This document shows positions 24,892-33,714 of a stretch of 64,000 bases of DNA, piece after piece; position 1 is the first letter of the stretch; each line of letters opens with the position of its first letter. Source of the stretch: Bin87 sp034423575 (GTDB lineage Bacteria > Chloroflexota > Dehalococcoidia > Lucifugimonadales > UBA3495); contig DAOUIF010000018.1 in the NCBI GenBank assembly GCA_034423575.1, positions 25,842 to 89,841 on the forward strand. The letters run 5' to 3'. Position numbers and translations under genes: made by a program. The notes below the pieces were generated by a model. It was not told where the DNA came from. It saw only the letters and a list, made by a program, of their open reading frames with translations, and did no database searches.

Positions 24892-26787
24892 CTACTGAGT
24901 GAGGTTGGGAGCGTACTCGAACCCGGTCAGGTCCCGCGTCTCGGCGTAGTTCAGGTGCTCGTTCCAGGGGGCTGTGTCCCCGTTCACGGCAAAGACCTGG
25001 TTCTGGGCATAGAGGCCGACCGACAGGGCGTTGTCGTACACGAACTTCGCAGCCTCAACCATGATCTCGTACCGCGCTGCGTCGTCAACTGTGCCCTGCG
25101 CTTCGTTCATGTAATCTGAGAGGATCGGATGGTCCATGCCGAAGTTCCAGGCGCTCTCGTGGTTGAAAGCGGTGGACCACCGGTCCAGGGGATCAACCGC
25201 AACGTGGGTGTGCTGGTATGCCTGGTTGTAGGTGCGGGTCACGATGCCCGGGCGGAAGGTCTTGTAGGGCAGGTTCTGTTGGTTGGCCTTGACGCCAATC
25301 TGGTCCCACATCTGGGCGATGGCGGAGGTCACCTCGAGATAATTCGAGCCGCCCAGGGGCGTGAGGGTGATCTCGAACCCGTCGGGGTAGCCTGCCTCGG
25401 CCAGCAGTTGCTTGGATTTCTCCGGATTGAACTCCCACTGCCGGTACTCCGCCGGCAGCTTGTCCAGGTGGAAGGCCCACGCCGGCAGAGAGTCCGGGAT
25501 GGCCTCGCTGCTCAGCAGCGTGTCCGAGATCAACTGGCGGTCAATGGCGATGGACAGGGCGGTGCGCACCTTGGCAGCGTTCTGCCATTCCTCGGATGCC
25601 GGGTCAGGGTTGCCGGAAATCCAGGGCAGAGAAGGATCGAAGCCCGGGACTCTCTCTTCGTGTTCCGGCGTGCGCGAGCCGTCAGGGTTCACTCCCACGT
25701 AGTAGTTGCCGTAGAAGGCCATGCTCACGCCGCTGCCGCCGGCTATCCTGACGAAATCGGTGCCTGGGTGGTCCGCCACTGCGGCGATGGAGTCCAGGTT
25801 CATTTCCATCGCCGTGAGTCCGTCGGTGAGGAAGTTGGCCACGCGGGTGGACTCCTCTGGAATGTGCAGCCACCTCAGTTCGGCAAACTCGGGTGTCTTC
25901 CGCCAGTGGTCTTCCACCGCGGACCAGCGCGTGAACTGGTCGCTCTGGTGCTCCGCGAACTCCCAGGGGCTGGTTCCGGCGATGTTCCGGCTCGCCTCGT
26001 CGACACCCACGTCTTCCAGTTGCGCCTTGCTGATGATGTTGACATGGGGGCGAGCAAGCAGACCCAGGGTGTCGTACTGCGGCGTCCCGGTGTTCACCTC
26101 GATGGTGTACTTGTCGATGGCCTTGGCCCGCCCTTCGTCGATGACGCCGGTGACGGTCGTGCCTTCCTTGACGTCGCCGCCAAGCCCCCAGATCCGGCGG
26201 ATATGGGTATTGAACGCCACCCGGGAGCTTTCGCCGCCGCTGATCATCAGGCTCCAGAGGACGCCTTCCGCATCCAGTTCCCCGTAGCCCTTGTGGAACA
26301 TGGCGCCTTCTGCCAGCTTGAACGTCCAGGTGACTCCGTCAGGAGCAACCTCCCATTCCTGGAACAGCCAGGGGACAATCTCCTTGTCTTCGTTCATGTA
26401 AAGGAGAGTCTCGGCGGTGGTGTAGCCGTTGTGGTGATACCCGGCCCCCTCCGTCACCGTCGGGAAGACGTGGAACGGGGCGACGAGGGGCAGTCCGAAG
26501 GTCAAAGTCCCTCTGGGCGACATCACATCTGAGGCTTCCGGCATGGCCGTCGCTTCGGGCATGGCGGTAGCCGCGACCGCCGGCGCTCCGGAACTGCCGG
26601 AGCTCCCTGAGCTTGCGACAGGAGTGCTTTCCGCCATGGCAGCGGCGGGTGCGGCAGTTGCCGCGGGTGCGGCCGGCGCCGTGGCGGGCGCTTCCTCTGC
26701 CGTTCCGCAGGCCACCGCCACTATCAGGACGAGAGCCAACGGACCGACCGCGAATAGTCGGGTTAGTGCGAGACGTCGGTGCCTCAT
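24892..26787 (-). CDS. Family-5 ABC substrate-binding lipoprotein of the second importer
   Basis: 631 aa from the ATG at 26787, chosen because GGAGGTT precedes it and a lipoprotein signal starts there (MRHRRLALTRLF, lipobox VAVAC, Cys27); an upstream start would add 13 polar residues. A long Ala/Pro/Met-rich linker (to about residue 80) precedes the SBP_bac_5 core, which shows VTWTFKLAEGAMFHKG and the RTALSIAIDRQLISDTLL and SKQLLAEAGYPDGFEITL motifs. It is not closely related to the triplet at 0-6 kb. First gene of the - strand unit ending at 22.2 kb. Confidence 0.92.
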   Translation of the reverse strand: MRHRRLALTRLFAVGPLALVLIVAVACGTAEEAPATAPAAPAATAAPAAAMAESTPVASSGSSGSSGAPAVAATAMPEATAMPEASDVMSPRGTLTFGLPLVAPFHVFPTVTEGAGYHHNGYTTAETLLYMNEDKEIVPWLFQEWEVAPDGVTWTFKLAEGAMFHKGYGELDAEGVLWSLMISGGESSRVAFNTHIRRIWGLGGDVKEGTTVTGVIDEGRAKAIDKYTIEVNTGTPQYDTLGLLARPHVNIISKAQLEDVGVDEASRNIAGTSPWEFAEHQSDQFTRWSAVEDHWRKTPEFAELRWLHIPEESTRVANFLTDGLTAMEMNLDSIAAVADHPGTDFVRIAGGSGVSMAFYGNYYVGVNPDGSRTPEHEERVPGFDPSLPWISGNPDPASEEWQNAAKVRTALSIAIDRQLISDTLLSSEAIPDSLPAWAFHLDKLPAEYRQWEFNPEKSKQLLAEAGYPDGFEITLTPLGGSNYLEVTSAIAQMWDQIGVKANQQNLPYKTFRPGIVTRTYNQAYQHTHVAVDPLDRWSTAFNHESAWNFGMDHPILSDYMNEAQGTVDDAARYEIMVEAAKFVYDNALSVGLYAQNQVFAVNGDTAPWNEHLNYAETRDLTGFEYAPNLTQ

Positions 26788-27903
26788 ATCAGAACCTCCA
26801 TATTCCGAAAAATTGGGGCGGATCAATGTGCCATATTGCGGTTCGTCCTTCCTTGACCAATGTCTGTGCGATCATATCCGCGACAACACTGGCAAGAGCT
26901 GGCACTATGCCATGGACGAATCCGCGCCACATTTAGGCCACCCTGAACAGGCCAACGTAAAATAGACTGCCAACCTCTGCGAGTCAATAGGGACTTTCAG
27001 CAGCCATGGTTTGCCAGTTTCCCGAAACAGGACGGCTTGGCGTCATGGACGCGAATGAACCGGGCGGTAGCCTGTCAGCTTCTCCGGCGATGGTTCCCGA
27101 TCTCCGCTCGCCCCGGTATGGACGCAATTACCTGCGGGTAGTCCTGACCTTTGCCGTTCCTTCCACGCCTTCCGGAGCCTCCAGATTTTGCGCCATCCAT
27201 CGGTACGGCCGCCAACAGGAGCGAGGTTGTGATCACGCGCACACCTTCCGATCTGGGCGACCACGCACCCCAGGGCCTGCCCCTCCTGACCATGGTCTTC
27301 ACACCGGACAACTGGAGCGTGCCCCAGCGGATCACCTTCGTGGCCGAAAGCGCCGATGATCACGACGACCACCTGATCTACCCCACTCACACGGCGCACA
27401 GCGGCTCCGACCGCTCATTCGCCGGCACGCCGAACCATCCCGCTTTTGATCAGCGAACTCCGACGCAGCCCCGTGGCGAAACCGGCCGCTCTGTCGGTCA
27501 GCGGCAGCTGATTTTGTCGGCTCGGGACCGTCCGCGCTACCGCCCATGGCCATCAACTTGCGTTCGCTCAACTTGTCGCTTGCCGGGTGACCTTGCCCCG
27601 AGCATCGCTCCGGGATCAACGCCCGGATTGGCGGAGCAGATCAATTATTGCACTCTACTTTGACTCGGGCGAAAATGTAGTTGTCAACCGTACTCCGCGC
27701 CTGCGAACCCAGCCCTGCGACCCAAATATCCGTTCAGATCCAACGGTTGTTCGTCAGACTGAATCGTGTCCGATCTCACTGCGGCGCAAACCGGCGCTCC
27801 CCACCCGCCGATGATCAACGACGCGCCCCACGGCCCGGGGTCAATTGGATTTGCCCACTCGTGGGGCGTGCGCGCTTTATAAACGACGGTCAAGGTTGCT
27901 CCT
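26788..27903. other. Intergenic region with a possible repeat-domain gene remnant
   Basis: About 1.1 kb without an intact gene. On the + strand around 27220-27420 a frame reads VVITRTPSDLGDHAPQG, then LLTMVFTPDNWSVPQRITF and DDHLIYPTHTAHSGSD, which resembles one Calx-beta-like extracellular repeat; no start, stop or flanking repeats fit. I read it as a leftover of a larger surface protein. The rest shows no conserved coding, RNA gene or repeat. Confidence 0.35.
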
Positions 27904-28773
27904 ATGAATGATCTGATGCGAGGGAAAATCTGTCTCATAACCGGAGCCAGCGACGGAATTGGCTACGCGGCCTCCCGCCAACTGGCCCGCATGGGTGCGA
28001 GGGTCATCATCGTAGGCCGCAACCCGGCTAAAACCGAAGCCGCAGTGCGCCGGATCATCGCCGATACGGAGAACCCGGAAGTTGAGTACCTGTTGGCCGA
28101 CCTTTCGTCCCAAGGTGAGGTGCGTCGCGTCGCCGCCGAGGCGATGGAACTGGCGTCCCATCTGGATGTGCTGCTGAACAATGCCGGGGCCATTTTCCTG
28201 TCCGACAGGCGCAGCGTTGAGGGTATCGAGATGACCTTCGCACTGAACCACCTGAGCTACTTCCTGCTGACCGGCCTGCTGCTCGATCGCCTGCGGCAAG
28301 CGCCTTGCGCCCGGATCATCAATGTATCCTCCAATGCGCACGAATCGCCGGGCAAATTCCGGCTGGAAGACCTGCCTGAGCCTTCAGGTAATGGGGGATA
28401 TCCAGCCTACAAGCGCTCCAAGCTGTGCAACATCCTGTTCACCTACGAGCTGGCACGGCGTCTGGAAGGGGAGAAGATCACGGTAAATGCCCTGCATCCC
28501 GGCCTGGTGCGTACCAACATCGCGCGCAACAATGGGTTGCTGGGTCGCGTGGTCAATTTCTTCATTGGAGTTCGCGGAGTTGCCCCGGACAAGGGAGCGG
28601 AGACGCCGGTGTACCTGGCCGCATCGCCCGAGGTGGAGGGTGTGACCGGCGGGTATTTCGCGGAATGCCGCCCCGTGCCGTCTTCCGGCATCAGCTATGA
28701 TGCAGAACTGGCTGCGAGGCTGTGGGATATGAGTGCGTCCCTGACTGCTGCCGGGGATCTACCCGCTCGCTGA
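27904..28773 (+). CDS. Short-chain dehydrogenase/reductase
   Basis: NAD(P)-dependent SDR, 289 aa, of the retinol-dehydrogenase-like group. The dinucleotide-binding TGASDGIG (about residues 13-20), NNAG (about 96-99), the catalytic Ser in INVSSNAHES and the YKRSK motif (catalytic Tyr and Lys) are all present, as is VNALHPGLVRTNI. It would oxidise or reduce a hydroxyl/carbonyl group on a lipophilic substrate. It stands alone between the gap above and a palindromic repeat. Confidence 0.9.
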   Translation: MNDLMRGKICLITGASDGIGYAASRQLARMGARVIIVGRNPAKTEAAVRRIIADTENPEVEYLLADLSSQGEVRRVAAEAMELASHLDVLLNNAGAIFLSDRRSVEGIEMTFALNHLSYFLLTGLLLDRLRQAPCARIINVSSNAHESPGKFRLEDLPEPSGNGGYPAYKRSKLCNILFTYELARRLEGEKITVNALHPGLVRTNIARNNGLLGRVVNFFIGVRGVAPDKGAETPVYLAASPEVEGVTGGYFAECRPVPSSGISYDAELAARLWDMSASLTAAGDLPAR

Positions 28774-28856
28774 ACCGATGCCCCAGCCCGACTTGCCAAC
28801 ATCAGATTGGCCTTACCGCCCCTTGTTGCGCCCCACGTCAACCCCTGATAGGGCTC

Positions 28857-28983
28857 ACGCGTACCCACTTCGCCTGAACTGTCATTGCGAGCGAAGCGCG
28901 GCAATCTCGTTCGGGGGAAGAAACGCTGCTGCGCGAACGAGATCGCCACGTCGCGTCGCTCCTCGCGATGACAAGAGTGGGTA
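28857..28983. repeat. GTCATTGCGAG palindromic repeat, copy 2
   Basis: CTGTCATTGCGAGCGAAGCG at the left and CGCTCCTCGCGATGACA at the right form the outer arms; ACGCGTACCCACTT and AGTGGGTAC flank them as a further inverted pair. The inside pairs AATCTCGTTCG with CGAACGAGATCG. It belongs to the same family as copies at 13.8, 33.5 and 63.1 kb and lies between convergent genes. Confidence 0.85.
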
Positions 28984-29004
28984 CTAACAAGCCTGATTGG
29001 AGGC

Positions 29005-29772
29005 TCAGGAAATATCGATACCCACGGGGCAGTGGTCGGATCCCATAACGTCGGGCAGTATGAAGCCATCGGTCAGGTTGGATGCGAAATCGTCGTCGGT
29101 GAAGAAGTAGTCGATGCGCCAGCCTACGTTCCGATCCCGCGCTCGAGTCACCTGGTTCCACCAGCTGTAGTTGTGCGGTTCCTGGTTGAACCGGCGAAAG
29201 GTGTCGACGTGTCCGTGTTCTAGGAAGGTGTCCATCCAGGCCCGCTCCTCCGGGAGAAAGCCGGAAATCTTCGCATTTTCCTTGGGTCGGGCGAGGTCGA
29301 TTTCCTTGTGGGCGGTATTTACGTCGCCGCACACAACCACGCTGCGGCCTTCCCGTCGCAGTCTGTCCACGTAATCCAGGAAGGCGTCGTAGAACTCCAT
29401 CTTGTAACGCAGGCGTTCCGCGGACTGCTTGCCGTTGGGGAAATAGATGCCCAGGAACACGAAATCATCGAAGTCGGCGACTATTGTGCGTCCCTCGCTG
29501 TCGAACCGCTCAACGCCCAGGCCGAAACTGACGCTGCGAGGTTCATGTCCTTCGCGGGTGTAGAGACCCACGCCGCTGTAGCCCTTTCGCTCCGGAGTGG
29601 TGAACCAGCAGGAATAGCCCTCCACCTGCTTCAGAGCGACGGGCAACTGTGACTCGTGGGCCTTGGTTTCCTGGAGGCACAGCACGTCGGGCTGCTCTTC
29701 CTGAAACCATTCAAGAAATCCCTTCTTGTGAACTGCCCGAATGCCGTTGACGTTCCATGAAATCAGCCTCAT
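29005..29772 (-). CDS. xthA: Exodeoxyribonuclease III
   Basis: 255 aa AP endonuclease / 3'-5' exonuclease of base-excision repair. All the family landmarks are visible: the start MRLISWNVNGIRAVHKKGF (Asn for the metal site), LCLQETKAHESQLP (metal-binding Glu), YSGVGLYTRE, VVCGDVNTAHKEIDL (catalytic Asp and Asn), and SDHCPVGIDIS (catalytic His) at the end. Cytoplasmic monomer. It stands alone on the - strand. Confidence 0.95.
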   Translation of the reverse strand: MRLISWNVNGIRAVHKKGFLEWFQEEQPDVLCLQETKAHESQLPVALKQVEGYSCWFTTPERKGYSGVGLYTREGHEPRSVSFGLGVERFDSEGRTIVADFDDFVFLGIYFPNGKQSAERLRYKMEFYDAFLDYVDRLRREGRSVVVCGDVNTAHKEIDLARPKENAKISGFLPEERAWMDTFLEHGHVDTFRRFNQEPHNYSWWNQVTRARDRNVGWRIDYFFTDDDFASNLTDGFILPDVMGSDHCPVGIDIS

Positions 29773-30010
29773 ACCTTACGCCCTCAGATACACCCTCCCG
29801 GCGGGGAGGGGGAGAATTGCCGTTTGCGGCCAATGTTAGCACAGTCAGCGGGCCGCACCCTCAACCCGCCAGGAGTTGGGTGTTGCTGTTTCAGGTCTCC
29901 CAGGCGTCGGTCGATGGAGGCGTACCCCAGCATCGACTTAAAGGACTCGCCGGCGGGCGGCCAGGCGGTCGGGGACGCGGGGACTGTCGTGCGGTCCACT
30001 CGTCCTGAAG

Positions 30011-30697
30011 TTACTGCGGCTGCAGATCCTGCGTCTGGAACTGGAACCACTGGACTTGTCCGGCGTCCACCAGCTGTTGTACGGCGTGGTCGTTCTCGAG
30101 GCCGGCGACCACAGGAACGGCGGTCAGGCCCGTGAAACGGCTGATGAGTTCGGCGTTCCGGACCGCCCGCAGGGTATCGCGTTCGTCGGCGGTGTAGGAT
30201 GCTTCGACGGCCATGAACAGTTGGTTGCCGTCCGAGTCTTGAACCTTCGCAACCAGGTCCGCCACGTAGAAGCTGCGCCGGACGCTCGACGGGATGTCAT
30301 AGGCCACGGGCCCGCGCAGCATGGCTCGCAGGTCGTTGCCGTTGAGCTGCTGGGTGATTTCGTAGCCCAGGTGCTCGGCGATGTCGTTAGACATCTCGCG
30401 GGCGATGCGGCCGGCCGCGTGGCCTTTGAGGACGCCCAGGTCGTCGGTGATGCGCTGCAGGCGTTCCTCGACCCGGGCGTTGATCGCTTCCTGCCGCTGG
30501 ATGAAACCCCGGAAATCGGCGTTGAATTCTTCCTGCCGCTGGATGAAGGCCGTCACATGGGCGGCGAATTGGGCGAAGCGCTCCGGCAGCTGCACCAGCT
30601 CTGCGGAGAGGACCAGGCTGCGGACCTGGCCGAGGAACACCGGGTCGTCCTGCAGCGCCTGAAGCAGGCGTTCTTTGTCCTGTTGGCTCATCGTCAT
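30011..30697 (-). CDS. Coiled-coil protein with a PD-(D/E)XK-like C-terminal domain
   Basis: 228 aa. Residues 1-90 are helical with a repeated FIQRQEEFNADFRGFIQRQEAINARVEERLQRI coiled coil. The C-terminal half (YEITQQLNGNDLRAML, YVADLVAKVQDSDGNQLFMAVEASYTADERD, then VVAGL) resembles the DUF3782-type nuclease-like fold common in cyanobacteria and Chloroflexota; the usual E-x-K is E-A-S here, so catalysis is uncertain. Role unknown. It stands alone, divergent from the hydrolase. Confidence 0.6.
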   Translation of the reverse strand: MTMSQQDKERLLQALQDDPVFLGQVRSLVLSAELVQLPERFAQFAAHVTAFIQRQEEFNADFRGFIQRQEAINARVEERLQRITDDLGVLKGHAAGRIAREMSNDIAEHLGYEITQQLNGNDLRAMLRGPVAYDIPSSVRRSFYVADLVAKVQDSDGNQLFMAVEASYTADERDTLRAVRNAELISRFTGLTAVPVVAGLENDHAVQQLVDAGQVQWFQFQTQDLQPQ

Positions 30698-30871
30698 GGT
30701 TATGCTCCGCGCCCGCCTTTGATTTTACCACTCTGCCCTGTCGGTCACAGAGAGCGACGGTGCGCGCACGCCATTTGAGGCGACACAGTGGCCGTTCCAA
30801 GGTGCTAAACTGCCGGTGTCACGGCCTTAGCCCAACCCGTTTCGCGGTGTTCAAACAGATAGGAGTGAGCA

Positions 30872-31759
30872 GTGCCTTACGCCAACATAGACGAAGTCAA
30901 CCTGTATTACGAGGAGTATGGCGCCGGCCCCGCGGTCATGCTGACGCCCGGCGGACGGGTGGACCACAACGGCCTGCGTCCCGTGGCTGCCCTGCTGTCG
31001 ACCCATTGCCGCGTCATCATTCACGACCGCCTCAACTGCGGCAAGTCCGACCTAGTGATCGGTGGCGAGCTTTCCGAGCAGCACCTTTGGGCTGAGGAGA
31101 TGGCGGCTCTGCTGAAATACCTGGACGCTGCACCGGCTTACCTGGCCGGAGGGTCCGCCGGTTCTCGTACTTCCCTAACGGTGGCGGTTCGGCACCCGGA
31201 GGTGGTCAAGGGCGTCTTTATCTGGGAGGTCTCCGGCGGGCCGCGCAGCGCCGAGCTGATGTCTCCCGGCTACTACGGGCAGTACATCGAGGCCGCCGAG
31301 CGCGGCGGGATGGAGGCCGTGGCCGCTACCGAGTTTTTCGAGCAGCGCATCCGGGACAACCCTGACAACCGGGAACGGATCCTCGCCATGGATCCCGGGG
31401 AGTTCTGTTCGGTCATGCGCCGCTGGCGGGACCAGTTCTCCCGACCCAATCCGGTGGGAGACCTGACTGAGGAGCAGTTGAAGTCCATCACCTGCCCCGT
31501 GCTGGCCTTCGAGGGCAACGAGCCGGACGACGTTCACCACAAGTCTGCGGCGGAGAACGTGAAGCGGTTGGTGCCCAACGCCGAGCTGCGCCCGTCGGCG
31601 TGGACCCACGACGAGTGGGCGGTCATCGGTCAGCACGACAACACCTTCCCTGGCATCGCCGCCACCAACCGCTACCACATGAAGTCGACTTTCTACGCCG
31701 CGCAACTGCTGGAGTTCATCGCCAGGGTCGAGGCCCAGCAGCCGGCAGCCGTGGCATGA
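30872..31759 (+). CDS. Alpha/beta-fold hydrolase
   Basis: 295 aa hydrolase of the alpha/beta superfamily, starting at GTG after AGGAG. Nucleophile elbow GGSAGSR (Ser about residue 94), the oxyanion-side MLTPGGRVDHNGLRPV segment, DRLNCGKSDL, and a late WTHDEW that could carry the catalytic His; the acid would be in VLAFEGNEPDD. Likely an esterase, lactonase or haloalkane-type enzyme. The cupin gene follows after 34 bases, so the two are probably an operon. Confidence 0.85.
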   Translation: MPYANIDEVNLYYEEYGAGPAVMLTPGGRVDHNGLRPVAALLSTHCRVIIHDRLNCGKSDLVIGGELSEQHLWAEEMAALLKYLDAAPAYLAGGSAGSRTSLTVAVRHPEVVKGVFIWEVSGGPRSAELMSPGYYGQYIEAAERGGMEAVAATEFFEQRIRDNPDNRERILAMDPGEFCSVMRRWRDQFSRPNPVGDLTEEQLKSITCPVLAFEGNEPDDVHHKSAAENVKRLVPNAELRPSAWTHDEWAVIGQHDNTFPGIAATNRYHMKSTFYAAQLLEFIARVEAQQPAAVA

Positions 31760-31793
31760 CCGTATCCCCTATAGACCAACACGGAGGCACAGC

Positions 31794-32135
31794 ATGGGAA
31801 CCTTCAGACTCTACTCTGGTGATGACGGCCAGTCCCACATTGAGACCATTGACCTTGACCAGACGCCCGACTGGAAGGGCGCCCAGGAGACCACCACCAT
31901 CAGCTTCAGTGAGGCCCCGGTCGGACGCTTCTCCGACTGGCACACGGCGCCGCGCCGCCAGTTTGTCATTGTGCTGTCCGGGCAACTGGAGATCGGCCTG
32001 GGCGACGGCTCCAAGCACGTCTTCGGCCCCGGTGACGCCCGCCTGGTGGAGGACACCACCGGCCAGGGCCACACCACCGCCACTCACGGCGATCAGGCCT
32101 GCGTCACCTGCACCATCCCCCTGGCCAACCAGTAA
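31794..32135 (+). CDS. Cupin-fold protein
   Basis: 113 aa single-domain cupin. The first motif carries HTAPRRQFVIVLSGQLEIGLGDG (about residues 50-72) and the second GPGDARLVEDTTGQGHTT (about 78-95); the metal-binding His/Glu set is only partly present (His50, with Gln in place of the usual Glu, and His93). It could be a small dioxygenase, isomerase or binding protein. Probably co-transcribed with the hydrolase upstream. Confidence 0.8.
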   Translation: MGTFRLYSGDDGQSHIETIDLDQTPDWKGAQETTTISFSEAPVGRFSDWHTAPRRQFVIVLSGQLEIGLGDGSKHVFGPGDARLVEDTTGQGHTTATHGDQACVTCTIPLANQ

Positions 32136-32221
32136 CCGACGCTGCTCGAGCAGCGGCCCTTAGGCGGGGAGCCTGTCCGCGCGGGCACTGACCTCCACCG
32201 CCCGGCCTCACTGCTCCGCTT

Positions 32222-32277
32222 GGCCTGGATCCGTTACGCAGTCTGGGAGCTTCAGCGACGCTCCCCGGATCCAGGCC
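32222..32277. repeat. Nested inverted repeat upstream of the Na/Pi cotransporter gene
   Basis: GGCCTGGATCCG (32222-32233) pairs exactly with CGGATCCAGGCC (32266-32277), and GGGAGC pairs with GCTCCC inside it. The fold is an extended hairpin with an internal loop, 68 bases before the next gene's TTG start. It has no T-run, so a terminator is uncertain; a regulatory structure or repeat element is possible. Confidence 0.6.
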
Positions 32278-32345
32278 TGAATCCTCGAATTGCTCAACCA
32301 GGGTGACAGTTTCGCCGCGAAACGCCACGCCATGCGGCGGAACCG

Positions 32346-33440
32346 TTGAACCGAGAGCGAACCGTCCTCGTCGCCAAAATCCTGGCCATCCTGGTTTGTC
32401 TCTACCTGTTCCTGGTGGGCATCGCCGGGATCGGCCACTCATTCAAACTCTTCGGCGGGGAGTTCTCCGACGCCGTGCTGACCGCGACCCAGTCGCCGGT
32501 GGCTGCCCTGTTCATCGGGATCCTGGCGACTTCGCTGGTGCAGAGTTCATCCACAACCTCGTCGGTGATCGTCGGCATGGTGGCCGGCGGAACGATATCC
32601 ACCGAGGCTGCCGTGTTCATGATCATGGGCGCTAACGTCGGCACCACGGTTACCAACACCATCGTGTCCGCGGGGCACGTGACCCAGGGCGCCGAGTTCC
32701 GCCGGGCCTTCGCCGCGGCGACGGTCCACGATCTCTTCAACCTGATGGCAGTGGCGGTTCTGTTCCCGGTGGAGTGGGCGACGGGTTTCTTGTCCCATAC
32801 CTCAGTCTTCCTGGCTACGGCCTTCGCTGACCTGGGCGGGTTGCGGTTGGGGAACCCGGTGAAGGCCGCGACTGGGCCGGCGGTGTCCGCCTTGTCCGGA
32901 GCAGTCCAACAACAGGGGTTGCTGCTCCTGGTGATAGCGGCCGCACTCACGGTGGGGGCGCTGTTTTCCATCGTGCGTTTGCTGCGGAGCCTGGCCCTGC
33001 GTCGGGTCGAGGCTGCGTTGGACGAGCGGTTGTTCCGAAACGCCGGGCGCTCCATGCTGGTCGGTGTGGCGGTCACCATGACCGTACAGAGCAGCTCAAT
33101 ATCCACCTCGCTGGTCGTGCCGATGGTCGCGATAAAACTGCTTACCCTGCGCCAGGTTTTTCCTTACACGCTGGGCGCCAACGTGGGCACGACCTTCACC
33201 GCGAACCTGGCGGCGCTTTCCACGGGGAACGTGGCCGCCGTTACCGTGTCGCTGGCTCACCTGCTGTTCAACGTTTGCGGCATCGTCCTGGTGTGGCCGG
33301 TTTCACGCGTTCGCGGCCTGCCAATCTACCTGGCTGAGAAGATGGCCGATGCAACGATGCGCAGCCGCCTGGTCCCGCTCATCTACGTGGCGGCGGTTTT
33401 CTTCGGGCTCCCGTTCCTGGCAATTCTCGCGTTCCGGTGA
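32346..33440 (+). CDS. Na/Pi cotransporter family protein
   Basis: 364 aa integral membrane protein of the Na+/phosphate cotransporter family (NptA/YjbB-like core), without the C-terminal PhoU-like domain found in many members. The two inverted QSSS repeats are clear: VQSSSTTSSVIVGMVAGG (about residues 60-77) and VQSSSISTSLVVPMVA (about 241-256), each followed by a GANVGTT motif. About eight spans. Start is TTG at 32346, with a weak ribosome-binding site. It would couple sodium to inorganic phosphate flux. Confidence 0.88.
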   Translation: MNRERTVLVAKILAILVCLYLFLVGIAGIGHSFKLFGGEFSDAVLTATQSPVAALFIGILATSLVQSSSTTSSVIVGMVAGGTISTEAAVFMIMGANVGTTVTNTIVSAGHVTQGAEFRRAFAAATVHDLFNLMAVAVLFPVEWATGFLSHTSVFLATAFADLGGLRLGNPVKAATGPAVSALSGAVQQQGLLLLVIAAALTVGALFSIVRLLRSLALRRVEAALDERLFRNAGRSMLVGVAVTMTVQSSSISTSLVVPMVAIKLLTLRQVFPYTLGANVGTTFTANLAALSTGNVAAVTVSLAHLLFNVCGIVLVWPVSRVRGLPIYLAEKMADATMRSRLVPLIYVAAVFFGLPFLAILAFR

Positions 33441-33481
33441 ACGGGTGGGCACGTGAGCTGTTTCCCGGGACGGGCGGCGGC

Positions 33482-33617
33482 CCCTCACGCGTACCCAGTT
33501 TGTCATCGCGAGGAGCGCAGCGACGTGGCGATCTCGTCACCCGAATAATGGCCCCTTGAGCAACGAGATTGCCACGCTTCGCTCGCAATGACAGTTCGGG
33601 CAAAACTGGGTACTCAT
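33482..33617. repeat. GTCATTGCGAG palindromic repeat, copy 3 (opposite orientation)
   Basis: TTTGTCATCGCGAGGAGCGCAGCG at the left and CGCTTCGCTCGCAATGACA at the right form the outer arms, flanked by ACGCGTACCCAG and CTGGGTACTCATGAG. The centre pairs GATCTCGT with ACGAGATTGCC. Arm order is reversed relative to copies 1 and 2. It separates the cotransporter gene from a CoA-transferase gene. Confidence 0.85.
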
Positions 33618-33714
33618 GAGGCAGCGGCCCAAGTGGACTCGCTCCCCGGGCTGGAATATCATTAGGCTTGTTTAAAGCTTCGACGCAGCAGCGGTAAATG
33701 GAGGTCCGGGGGCA

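Noticed and set aside
25129..26532. Long + strand frame opposite the second binding-protein gene
   Set aside because: Antisense shadow; the - strand product is a clear lipoprotein receptor.
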